A model generated the notes under the pieces. That model was not told the DNA's origin. It saw only the letters and a list, made by a program, of their open reading frames with translations, and did not search any database. The translations under genes were made by a program, and so were the position numbers. DNA of 23,367 nucleotides from positions 1 to 23,367 of the forward strand of contig LT642282.1 of assembly GCA_900128585.1 (NCBI GenBank), written 5' to 3'. The DNA is from Stramenopiles sp. TOSAG23-3 (Eukaryota; Sar). Positions 15,657 through 23,367 of the stretch are shown one piece after another (the stretch's first letter is position 1; every line of letters starts with the position of its first letter).

Positions 15657-15969
15657 GGTGGTGGTGAGATGGCCGACGATTCTTAAATTAAGGGAATAAT
15701 TTTATAATATTCTATCGCTTCGCGAGTATGTATTTATTATATCTATTCAGTATTACGAAGAGATGTGCATATTTATCACAAAATTGTATACCTTAATTAT
15801 AGAAGAGACTGTAACGTCTACAACATTACTACAGCATGGGCAAAAGAAATAGATCCGTTTTTGGGTTGAAAAGCAACTTCAGGTTTTTGTTGTTTCAAAT
15901 GTTATTTATTTTCCTTAAATTTGATATTGTAGACACATTTATAATTTAACTCTTCTGATATTTTGTGGG

Positions 15970-17094
15970 CTATGGGCATTGCTCTATGTTGTATCTGGCA
16001 GGGCCTGGAACGCTTTTGGCTCGGTATATAATCCATTCCAATTCTGTTTTAGGGTTTGCATCGGAGAACTTAACACCACCGTCTAAGTTAAGAGAGGACT
16101 TTAACTTGTACTCGGCAGGACCCGGGGTCTTTTTGGAATTATAAATTATCCAGTCCACGTCGCTCTTGGGGTTTGCATCAGAGAATTTAATGCCTTTGTT
16201 AGGCTCGACAAGTTTTGGTCTGTAATGGCTGGGCCCCGGAATTTGCTTTGATCGGTATATGATCCATTCCACGTCACTTTTTGGCCTTGAATTGCTGAAT
16301 CGTCCGCCTTGACTACCTTTCCAGCGCCCACTGGCTTCGCATAAAATGTTTGAAGGCGGTGGCGGCGGCATTTTTTTTCGGGGGGCGGACAGTCTGGCAA
16401 GGGTTGACTTGGACATGAATGGGGGAGGGTCAACATGATCGATAAAGTTGAACAACTTTTTTCCCTTCCTCCTCGATGCCCTCGATCCTTGAGAAGTTCT
16501 TGACGACCGAGAACGAGAGGTTCCCAACCGCTTGTGTTTTGCCGCAGTTTCAAACGAGGCTGCTGAACGATGCTGCCATTTTTCCTCGTATTTCAACATT
16601 TCTTTTATTGATGAACTATTGCTTCGCCTTTTTCTAGTACTTTGGCGGCTTTGGGATCTACGAATGCTTCCTCTATTTTTTTGCTTGATAGGCGACAACT
16701 GAAAGTCTCTTTGCTTTTTTGCCCGAGACATCCCACTCGGTGCTGTAGAGGATCTAGCCATTGGATTACTTAATGTTCTCAACTTTCCTTCGTCTTTTAC
16801 GCTATGCGATATGTGCAATGGCTTTCCCACGCATAATTTGTAGGCAACTTCAGCGAGGTCCCAATTATAGTTTTCGACAGCAACCCTTCCCAGCTTCTTC
16901 GCCTCGGCCGGCGTCAAGTCTAGCTTCGCGACCGTCTCCAAATCCTTCGGTGTTGTATTTCTAAAGCTTTGCAAGCAGTATTTTTTCAGTAGGTGTTTTT
17001 TAGTTTTTTCTGTCATTCCATTACCATGAGAGGTTTCGGGGTCAGACGGTGTCGACTCCCCTGGCCGCAAGATCTTGCCCGAGCTGTTTGACAT
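15970..17094 (-). CDS. STPGR/SHIPPO-type repeat protein, probably flagellar
   Basis: The protein has 374 residues from the ATG at 17094. The N-terminal 100 residues form a small helical segment (KLDLTPAEAKKLGRVAVENY at 57-76). The middle (about 110-215) is very rich in Ser, Arg and Lys and likely disordered. Residues 239-246 are a KK-M-P5 poly-proline patch. The C-terminal third carries three tandem repeats (263-291, 301-329, 340-368) with the consensus G-x-[RK]-F-S-[DN]-x-x-P-K-[ST]-[DE]-[LV]-[ED]-W-I-I-Y followed by [SA]-K-x-x-P-G-P-x-x-Y, a period of about 38 residues. PGPxxY repeats are the signature of STPGR/SHIPPO proteins, which in well-studied cells lie along axonemal or other stable microtubules. 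The WIIY half of this repeat is distinctive. The gene probably encodes a microtubule- or axoneme-associated protein. Confidence 0.85.
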   Translation of the reverse strand: MSNSSGKILRPGESTPSDPETSHGNGMTEKTKKHLLKKYCLQSFRNTTPKDLETVAKLDLTPAEAKKLGRVAVENYNWDLAEVAYKLCVGKPLHISHSVKDEGKLRTLSNPMARSSTAPSGMSRAKKQRDFQLSPIKQKNRGSIRRSQSRQSTRKRRSNSSSIKEMLKYEEKWQHRSAASFETAAKHKRLGTSRSRSSRTSQGSRASRRKGKKLFNFIDHVDPPPFMSKSTLARLSAPRKKMPPPPPSNILCEASGRWKGSQGGRFSNSRPKSDVEWIIYRSKQIPGPSHYRPKLVEPNKGIKFSDANPKSDVDWIIYNSKKTPGPAEYKLKSSLNLDGGVKFSDANPKTELEWIIYRAKSVPGPARYNIEQCP

Positions 17095-17863
17095 GCTTTT
17101 ATGTAAAGGCTAGATCAGTTGCAAAAAATGTGTCAAGTGAGAACGTCTGGATGAGCGCACGTGTCTAGGCGGTGCAAGTCCAGGTAAATATAACAGTCTC
17201 CCCTGGATCACCAAACTGCACTTGATCTTGTTTATGAGGCAAAGTTACGAATGTGGAAAGTGGCACGTTTCTTAATAAGTAGAAAGGTCAGGTCACCACC
17301 CAGCGACATTAAAACCAGCCGGGGGGATTCTCCAATTATACAAAACGAGAAGACGACTATTAGAAATAAAAACTAAGCAAATAATATAATTAATAGTCGT
17401 TCTTCTAGGAAATATTTAATACCAGTACCCTGTATTAATAATACCGTAAGGTTAAGCACGTAACGAATAAGAAGGTTGAACCAATTAAGCGAATAAGGTT
17501 GTAATACGAAGTAAATTATTCCCCTAATTAATAAAGTCTACTCCGCTTCGATTTTGCCTTTTTTTTGCTACTGCTACTACCGGTATTAATATAATCTACA
17601 TTATACCTGTAGCGGTTTCTTCCCCTCCTTCTCCCCTCCTCCCACCACCTCCCACGTGATTTTTTTCAGTATATTATATATTATATTATTATTGCATCTC
17701 GACGAGACACACGTTCCAGGAGCATTGGTTCTGACTTTCGTCAAATCAAGTTAAAGATTTTCATGCGCCTGTTCCATCGGTAGCTCAAAAACTCAAGTAG
17801 CGTTTCCGAGCACCTTGGCACTTAACCTCAAAGCCGGACACTGTAATATAGCCCAACGTACTA
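17095..17863. promoter_or_regulatory. Divergent promoter region between the STPGR and large TPR genes
   Basis: The region spans 769 bases and is non-coding. The part nearest the STPGR gene (17095-17340) has a mixed composition like a 5' UTR. The centre (17340-17700) is AT-rich with AAATATTTAATACCAGTACC at 17411-17430, GGTATTAATA near 17581-17590, a CT-rich block near 17620-17655 and TATATTATAT at about 17672-17681. The final 160 bases are again mixed, consistent with the leader of the TPR gene. Function is positional inference. Confidence 0.4.
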
Positions 17864-20800
17864 ATGTCCTTGGAAGGTATACGCGGCGCTCCTGGTGAAT
17901 TCGCGGACGAACTCCCGGGCACAAAACATCACCGCCACAAGCACCGTGACAACGCTGATGCCGAAAGCTTGGAGCTTGCCCGTATCTCTAAATTACGACG
18001 TCATGAACAGCATGTTTTGAAGTCTAAACAAAAGAAGACTAGAAAGCGACAGAAAGAGTTGTACAAGGTTGTTACCGCGCAAGACGTTGCTCCTGCGACT
18101 GGCCGGTCCCTGGCTATGCAGGTTGTCGCGAACACGGCAAAAGCGGCTTTGGAGGGCGACCATCACGTCCACAATGGTGAAGATAGTGATAGCGACAAGG
18201 GCTTTAAACCCTCTGGTAGAAGGCCACTGCCTGACTTGCCTAACTCCTTGGACCCTAAGAATTCTCCGTGGGGTTTTACAATAGGCTTGCTGGTTGCAAC
18301 GAAAAAGTTTCTGCTTACTCAACAGATGAAGCTAGTAATAACCAAAGTAAAGGGGGGGCAATTGGTATTTTCTCTGATCGACCCCCAGTTTCGAGAATTC
18401 GGTCTACTGCGCACAGAATTGCAAATTTTTGAATTATTCTCTTTGCGAGAACAACACCGAGTGAAGCAGCTGGAAAGGGAGAAGAAAATTAAATTGATAG
18501 TGGACTGTGTGAACTTTAGTATAATAAAAGGAAGAAAGACGATGTGTTTAACCTTGCCCTCGGTCGCCTCCAGGAACCTCCACTTTATGGGAACGTCCGA
18601 CAATTTTGACAAGAAAGAGGAGCGGAAGATAGTAAAGGTTAAATTGAAGTTTAAGGCGGCAATCAGAAGCATGAGCAGCTCGAAAGATTTGTTCGAGAAA
18701 GCACGGGCAAAGTCGCACCTGCAGTTTCTGCTTGAACATTCTTCGAGGGTGCACGGCGACACCGTTGATATCGAGCCAGCCCGGTTGCCGGTGAGCATTG
18801 GAGGTTCGAAATTTGTTTGCAACATGAAGCTTGTGAGGGGGGAGTTAGATATCGCAGCCGTAGATTCAACTAACAATGTGTGGCTGCTCTGCGCGCCACT
18901 GCGAGACGTTCTTGCTCTCGCAGTGGAGCAAAAAATCCTGCAAATTGACCCGCCCGTTATCCTTAGCAAAGCAGAAATTTTCACGATGGTGGCAGACCAA
19001 ATGCTCTCGTTTGACAAATATTCGGACGGGATCGGGGCGGGCATCAGATTCAAACACGAAGGCGCAGAGAGTACCATGGACAATGAGAGCAACGCGACGC
19101 TAGACATTAAAATCGAAGAAAAGACTTCTCACAAGGGACACAGCGGGTGGATGAAAGCTAAGTTGGTCGCAAATAAAATTAATGAAAGCAAATACGCCAA
19201 CATGATCCGTAGCGAGCCATTCAATCCTGCCGGGTACGTGGCTTTGGGTAAAATGAGGCTGAAACGGGGCCAACGGCGTAAGGGGCTTGCGTTGATACAG
19301 GCCGCGCTCCGATTACCGCACGTTGATTTGCAAAAGAAACCATTCGATGGGCTTTTCTGGAAAATGTTTGTGAACGTCCTGTATCGGCCTCGGCCTGGAG
19401 CGATACTGGATGACGTGGACTTGGACGAGGCAAAAAACGCATTCGTGTATTCTCTTCGATTTTTCCAGAACTTGACCAATCCCGATTACCTGTTGATGGG
19501 AGGGAAAATCATGGAAGAACGTGGAGACATAACAAACGCACTGCAAGTGTACTCAAAAGTCATTCAAAACTTTCCTTCGTATGAGAAATTGACGGAAGTC
19601 GTGTTCAGAGCGGCAACGTGCTCTTTGCACAACGGAAGCTTCAAGCAAAGCGCATCGTACTTTGAGTACATTTTGATGGACCCCCTCCCGCCCTACACGA
19701 AACTGGAACTTATCCTGCTAGCATCGTCCTGCCTGTGCCTGGACGGCCAGTCGCAAATTGGGAACAACGGATACAAGCATGTGTTCCAAGAAATGAGAAG
19801 GAAGCATGGAAAGTCGAGCGTGTACAACTTTCAAGGGTGGGAAGAATGGGCAGGCTGCCGTGACGTATGGCTGGATTTGATAAAGAAGAGCACTGCAAAC
19901 AAGCACTGGCTTTTGGCAAATGATTTGTACAGAAAGTCCATGTCATTTCCACCCGCATTGGGCAAGGTGAGCAATTTAAGTGAAGCAAATTTGTGGTGGA
20001 GCGCCGCGCAGACGGCGTACAAAAGCAGGGACATGCACTTTGCCCTCGAGTGCTGCAGGACGTCACTGCAGTACGACTCGTCCAATGCGGCCGCCATCGA
20101 GGCCGGGAGGATATGGACGCGGGGAAGATCAGGCACGCCGCACCACGATTCTCACGATGTCAAATACAACGTTCTTGAAGAATTTTTTGATCCGTTAGAG
20201 ATGCCCGTATCGATAAAGTCGGGACGAGCACACGTTAGGTTAAAATTTCCACCGAAAAACATGAAACGGCCCTCGACCTCCCCGGATACAAGACGAAATC
20301 AAGAGAAATTGATTGGGATTGGTTCGTCTACGACCACCCACATCCACGCTGGGTACCGACACAACTTTCGCCCATTGTCTGCTTCTGAAAATCACATCGT
20401 CCAGAGGCTTTTTGAAGGTGCAAGTCATAACCGGTTTGACAGGATCGTAAAAAAGCAGCTCCAGACGCAAAAGGCGAAATTCGAGCAAATACTTTCTTGT
20501 GCCCTTGAAGTGAAAACCCACTCGTGGGGTGCGGGCGAGTCGCGCCGATCGTTTTCTGGCACGTCCAGCCTCGGCGGACGCCCGCATACCACAATGGGCA
20601 GAACGCGACAAACGTCAAGGGATTCGGGCAGGCAATCGCAGAGACCCAAGACTGCCGAAGCCACCAGCAGACTATCGCCGATCGAGGGCGTCATGTCTCC
20701 AGAGGAGAGCGCATCCCCTTCGAAAGCTTTTGGGAGAGAGAAGATGAGAAAGGTCGATCTGTGGGGCTACGGTCCGAACACAACGGGCACTAACTCAGCA

Positions 20801-21175
20801 ACTAGCACCGGGACAAGCAGCAATGCGAAGTCAAAACAATCGCGAAGGAAGTCGGCGCGCGAAACAAAGTCTTCCTCATCAACCAATCTTCACTCGGTGT
20901 CGAAGGAGCTCAAGAAGGGCAAATCGAAACGGCCCATTCGTCGCCGAAGAAAGAAGACCAAGCGGAGAATTCTGGCGAGCTCTCTGGGAGTCCCCGTCGC
21001 GTACACGAAGGGGTCCGTCTCTGGCATTATCCCCGACAGCGTGTTTGCAAAACCAAACGTATCGATCACGCAGCAGCGGGAAGCAGAGGTAAAATTTTTC
21101 AAGCGTCTGAACCGACAGTCAAGAGAAAAGCGGAAAATGGCTCTGAACTATTTAAAGACAATACCGAAAGACTGA
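17864..21175 (+). CDS. Large TPR-region protein with basic, Ser-rich C-terminal tail
   Basis: The protein has 1103 residues from the ATG at 17864 and is the longest gene here. I do not recognise the full-length family. Residues 17-70 are highly basic (KHHRHKHR, then KQKKTRKRQK). Residues of about 135-350 form an alternating strand-rich region with no motif I can name. Residues of about 455-745 contain several TPR-like helical pairs, the clearest being AGYVALGKMRLKRGQRRKGL (456-475), LLMGGKIMEERGDITNALQV (543-562), FRAATCSLHNGSFKQSASYF (581-600) and WWSAAQTAYKSRDMHFALEC (711-730). From about 760 the protein is Ser/Thr/Arg-rich and apparently disordered, with a dense KRPIRRRRKKTKRR patch near residues 1020-1035 that could be a nuclear-localisation or microtubule-binding stretch. 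No catalytic site is visible. An adaptor or scaffold role is plausible, possibly flagellar given neighbours, but unproven. Confidence 0.85.
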   Translation: MSLEGIRGAPGEFADELPGTKHHRHKHRDNADAESLELARISKLRRHEQHVLKSKQKKTRKRQKELYKVVTAQDVAPATGRSLAMQVVANTAKAALEGDHHVHNGEDSDSDKGFKPSGRRPLPDLPNSLDPKNSPWGFTIGLLVATKKFLLTQQMKLVITKVKGGQLVFSLIDPQFREFGLLRTELQIFELFSLREQHRVKQLEREKKIKLIVDCVNFSIIKGRKTMCLTLPSVASRNLHFMGTSDNFDKKEERKIVKVKLKFKAAIRSMSSSKDLFEKARAKSHLQFLLEHSSRVHGDTVDIEPARLPVSIGGSKFVCNMKLVRGELDIAAVDSTNNVWLLCAPLRDVLALAVEQKILQIDPPVILSKAEIFTMVADQMLSFDKYSDGIGAGIRFKHEGAESTMDNESNATLDIKIEEKTSHKGHSGWMKAKLVANKINESKYANMIRSEPFNPAGYVALGKMRLKRGQRRKGLALIQAALRLPHVDLQKKPFDGLFWKMFVNVLYRPRPGAILDDVDLDEAKNAFVYSLRFFQNLTNPDYLLMGGKIMEERGDITNALQVYSKVIQNFPSYEKLTEVVFRAATCSLHNGSFKQSASYFEYILMDPLPPYTKLELILLASSCLCLDGQSQIGNNGYKHVFQEMRRKHGKSSVYNFQGWEEWAGCRDVWLDLIKKSTANKHWLLANDLYRKSMSFPPALGKVSNLSEANLWWSAAQTAYKSRDMHFALECCRTSLQYDSSNAAAIEAGRIWTRGRSGTPHHDSHDVKYNVLEEFFDPLEMPVSIKSGRAHVRLKFPPKNMKRPSTSPDTRRNQEKLIGIGSSTTTHIHAGYRHNFRPLSASENHIVQRLFEGASHNRFDRIVKKQLQTQKAKFEQILSCALEVKTHSWGAGESRRSFSGTSSLGGRPHTTMGRTRQTSRDSGRQSQRPKTAEATSRLSPIEGVMSPEESASPSKAFGREKMRKVDLWGYGPNTTGTNSATSTGTSSNAKSKQSRRKSARETKSSSSTNLHSVSKELKKGKSKRPIRRRRKKTKRRILASSLGVPVAYTKGSVSGIIPDSVFAKPNVSITQQREAEVKFFKRLNRQSREKRKMALNYLKTIPKD

Positions 21176-21822
21176 GAGGACGGTGGGAATTAATTGTGAG
21201 TGGGCTGCCAACCGAGCCCCCAAAAATAAAATAAAAAAATACCAAGATTTACTAAGAAAGATGCCTGTGCTATTCCTATGTAATTCGTACCATTTTTGTA
21301 AAAAAGTAAAAAGACGACCGTCGTAGTTTTTCTTGAAGTAAAAGGCCATACTGTTCACCTGTTTAATAAAGTGTTCAATGTCCTTGGCGCGAAAAAAAAT
21401 CCGACTCGATTTTCAAAGTATGGAAGCGTTCGGACAGAAAATGGCCCTCCATTGACTTGGAATTACGGTTCCTAGGGACAATTTTTTGTGAAATGGACGA
21501 TTTGGACCAAATATCGCCGGGACAAACACTTATTCATTTGTGGGATTGGGAAAACAAGTCATGGGGTCACAACATAATATATCTAAAAGGGCATTTGACT
21601 GTTTAAAATCATGAAAATTATCTTTTTTTCATAAAGATCTCTTCGTTTCAAATAGTTAACACAAAGTGGTTTGCCATTTTTCAATTCTGCGCCAAAGATA
21701 CTCGTCAATCGCAAAGCCACGGTCTTTGTTTTTACTTATGCTGTGTTAATATAAATAAAATACATATACACAGCATTTAATACATTTCTTATTTCTGATT
21801 GCTATTTCCTCACTCGTCACCG
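21176..21822. other. Convergent gap between the large TPR and cyclin genes
   Basis: This 647-base gap lacks the TAATAA and GGTAC words of the 5' gaps and carries no copy of the MITE-like ends. A stretch at about 21380-21600 has mixed, gene-like base composition (for example TTCGGACAGAAAATGGCCCT and ATCGCCGGGACAAACACT), yet every frame is broken by stops. It could be long 3' UTR, a decayed gene or an unrecognised non-coding RNA. I find no tRNA-like cloverleaf or snRNA consensus in it. Confidence 0.45.
21225..21230 (+). terminator. Candidate polyadenylation signal AATAAA for the large TPR gene
   Basis: An AATAAA hexamer begins 50 bases after the stop at 21175, within the run CAAAAATAAAATAAAAAAA. 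Position and sequence fit a eukaryotic polyadenylation signal, but no transcript end is available. Confidence 0.4.
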
Positions 21823-23037
21823 TCACAAGGATTTGGCGTACATTTCAGATTTGACAGCAGCAGACCGCTCTTCGACGGCGTTTGCCCGTGGGGCGCGGTT
21901 TGCACCTGGAATCATCCTTGACCCGCTCGACGTCATTACGACTGTATTGTATTTGTTACGGAAATTCTTCTTTTCCCCTAGCGACCGCAACGCAAAGTAA
22001 TACTTTGCATACACGCTCCCAGATATAAAAAGGCTATACCGCAGATATTTCAAAAATGCCCGTTCTAGTTTGTTGATGCTCTTCAAAGGAAAATCGGGCA
22101 GGACACTAGCAAACTCGACGTTCCAACAATTCAAGTCTTGCCAAACCTTCGAGGCGAGAAGCAGCCCACACAGCATAATGGGCCTCCAATTGTTCGCGAG
22201 CAAGTCGATGCCGGCGGTTTCCATGAGCCTCTCTACATATACAAGGCAGACGACACTACACTCGGCACTTAATTGGCATTTAACAAATATGCCTTTCAAA
22301 AATTGATAGATTTTTTCCGTATTCGGAACATCACAAACGGGATTGACCTTCTCGAGACTGTAAGACGTCACAAACAAACTGGTGGTTTCTATGAACGAAT
22401 ACTTCCACCTTGGCTTGCAGTAAAGGACTTCGTTGAAATCTGCAGTTGCTTGCAAGGCGTACTCCCTCGCCATTGTTGCATCTTCATCGTACTCGCCGAC
22501 ATACGAAGCCTGCCCTTCCTCGTTCAAACTGGTCTTCTCGTTCCCTACACTACCGCTAACCCCCGGCTGCGTCCGGTACCCGTTCAGACTGCCGTTGCCG
22601 CTCTTTTCCAGCGGCGGCGGCGCTGCGATTGCTGCAGCTTCCAACCTTTTCATTTTTGCAATGTCTCGTCGCTTTTGCCTTTCACCCCGAGCCACGTGCT
22701 GCTGAACCACAACGCTGACGCGCCTGAGAGTATCGTCATAATTCAAGTCCACCACCGAGGACGACCCTGGAGCCAAGATCGAGTCCTCCCGTTTGAAGCT
22801 GCTGGGCTTTCGATATTGTATCTTCTTATAGTTCGACTCCACGGGGGCAAATACTTCATCAGTAGACATAAAACGTTGCGATATATAGGATTCTTCGCCA
22901 TCCTTCTCTTGACCCAAGTCTGCATCGATCTCTGCAAAAGTAACCCTTTTTTTTTTGTCGTCCGACTTCTTGATAGACATGGGGGAGATCTTTTTGTCCA
23001 CCCCGTTGACGGGTGATTCCAGGAGAGTCCCTGACAT
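21823..23037 (-). CDS. Cyclin Y-like protein
   Basis: Cyclin Y proteins activate PCTAIRE/CDK14-16-type kinases, often at membranes, and belong to the Pho80-like cyclin group. The protein has 404 residues from the ATG at 23037. The cyclin box at about 240-355 is easily recognised: EKIYQFLKGIF (241-251), LSAECSVVCLVYVERLMETA (256-275), NNWRPIMLCGLLLASKVWQD (282-301), CWNVEFASVL (304-313), INKLERAFLKYLRYSL (321-336) and the diagnostic SVYAKYYFALRSLGE (341-355). The N-terminal 190 residues are mostly disordered and contain KRVTF at 30-34, which fits the RVxF docking pattern for protein phosphatase 1, and several RxxS-like sites (RKPSSFKR, 76-83) of the kind that can be phosphorylated. No N-terminal myristoylation glycine is present (Met-Ser start), unlike animal cyclin Y. 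Confidence 0.94.
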   Translation of the reverse strand: MSGTLLESPVNGVDKKISPMSIKKSDDKKKRVTFAEIDADLGQEKDGEESYISQRFMSTDEVFAPVESNYKKIQYRKPSSFKREDSILAPGSSSVVDLNYDDTLRRVSVVVQQHVARGERQKRRDIAKMKRLEAAAIAAPPPLEKSGNGSLNGYRTQPGVSGSVGNEKTSLNEEGQASYVGEYDEDATMAREYALQATADFNEVLYCKPRWKYSFIETTSLFVTSYSLEKVNPVCDVPNTEKIYQFLKGIFVKCQLSAECSVVCLVYVERLMETAGIDLLANNWRPIMLCGLLLASKVWQDLNCWNVEFASVLPDFPLKSINKLERAFLKYLRYSLFISGSVYAKYYFALRSLGEKKNFRNKYNTVVMTSSGSRMIPGANRAPRANAVEERSAAVKSEMYAKSL

Positions 23038-23367
23038 CGAGAAGCTTGTGTGCAGGTATTTCTATGGCCTTCCTATCGTTTCTTCCGTTTCGAATATCTC
23101 TATGTTTGTCAAAGCTTTCCATGCAACATATTGCATGCACCCTAAAATGAAAATTACAATAATTCTTTTTGTAATATATTCTAAATGAGAAATCATCCAA
23201 CTCTAAAATTGAAAATTCAATTTTTTTTTTATTATTAATAATAATATTATTACATTTTTTTGTTGGTGGTGGTGGTTGTTTGATTAAAAAAATAGAAAAA
23301 AACAATTAATAATAATGAACATTTTAAATTATATGATGATTTTATTTTATAGAGTAGAATCAAATAT
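23038..23367. promoter_or_regulatory. 5' region of the cyclin Y-like gene at the window edge
   Basis: About 110 bases of mixed composition next to the cyclin ATG are probably 5' UTR. AT-rich DNA then follows to the window edge, with a T10 run, TTATTAATAATAATATTATT at 23230-23249 and a GGTGGTGGTGGTTG run at 23265-23278. The minus-strand frame at 22859-23305 is a shadow of the cyclin gene plus translated AT-rich DNA. I see nothing else. Confidence 0.4.

Larger units (their letters stand above)
15290..15969. promoter_or_regulatory. Gap with microsatellites between the coiled-coil and STPGR-repeat genes
   Basis: This 680-base gap is the 5' side of the coiled-coil gene and the 3' side of the STPGR gene, both on the minus strand. 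It contains a (CT)14 tract 36 bases upstream of the ATG at 15289, TAATAA-rich DNA at 15530-15600 and a GAA-rich tract at 15619-15656. The frame at 15482-15667 is translated simple sequence. I see no RNA gene or repeat element in the remainder. Confidence 0.45.

Noticed and set aside
17095-17340. A small RNA gene or first exon upstream of the STPGR-repeat gene, because of its mixed composition
   Set aside because: I found no cloverleaf, snRNA consensus or coding frame. A 5' UTR is the simpler explanation.
18319-20694. Long minus-strand frames (up to 262 codons) opposite the large TPR gene
   Set aside because: They lie entirely antisense to a 1103-codon frame with clear TPR segments. Their translations are Cys/Ser/Leu-rich and lack domain patterns, as expected for shadow frames.
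22273-23016. Plus-strand frame of 247 codons opposite the cyclin gene
   Set aside because: The minus-strand frame encodes an unmistakable cyclin Y box. The plus-strand translation matches no family and is a shadow.

Overview
The window is a compact stretch of a protist-like nuclear genome: eleven protein-coding genes, each readable as one uninterrupted open frame with an ATG start and no intron that I can see. The gene set is eukaryotic (cyclin Y-type cyclin, tubulin-tyrosine-ligase family enzyme, mitochondrial carrier, TK1-type thymidine kinase, UDP-glucose 6-dehydrogenase). The TTL-family enzyme, an STPGR/SHIPPO-type 'PGPxxY' repeat protein and TPR proteins point to a flagellated cell or flagellated life stage. 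A secreted GH43+CBM6 glycosidase suggests an osmotrophic or saprotrophic habit. An intron-poor zoosporic stramenopile such as a labyrinthulomycete (thraustochytrid) would fit, but this is a guess from gene content and architecture, not from a sequence comparison.

Layout from left to right: TPR protein (+, 397-1212); convergent gap full of MITE-like repeat ends; mitochondrial-presequence orphan (-, 2052-2873); AT-rich divergent promoter region; TTL-family ligase (+, 4011-5351); convergent gap; thymidine kinase (-, 5845-6597); large divergent promoter region with GGTACC palindromes; SLC25 carrier (+, 7655-8515); convergent gap holding an approximately 310-bp MITE-like element; UGDH (-, 9065-10591, conserved core starting at 10483); GH43-CBM6 enzyme (-, 11432-12790); basic coiled-coil orphan (-, 13385-15289); STPGR-repeat protein (-, 15970-17094); divergent region; large TPR orphan (+, 17864-21175); convergent gap; cyclin Y-like protein (-, 21823-23037).

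The non-coding DNA falls into two visibly different classes. Gaps on the 5' side of genes are dominated by TAA/TTA simple sequence, poly-A/T and poly-G runs and recurring GGTAC/TACC words, including a perfect 18-bp palindrome at 13087-13104. Gaps between convergent 3' ends lack these, and two of the four carry copies of a dispersed element with terminal inverted repeats (8659-8972; fragments at 1374-1900). This element family, seen in opposite orientations 7 kb apart, is the most concrete undescribed structure in the window. I saw no CRISPR array, rRNA or tRNA gene, and no multi-gene defence or biosynthetic system; the genes look like independently transcribed eukaryotic units.
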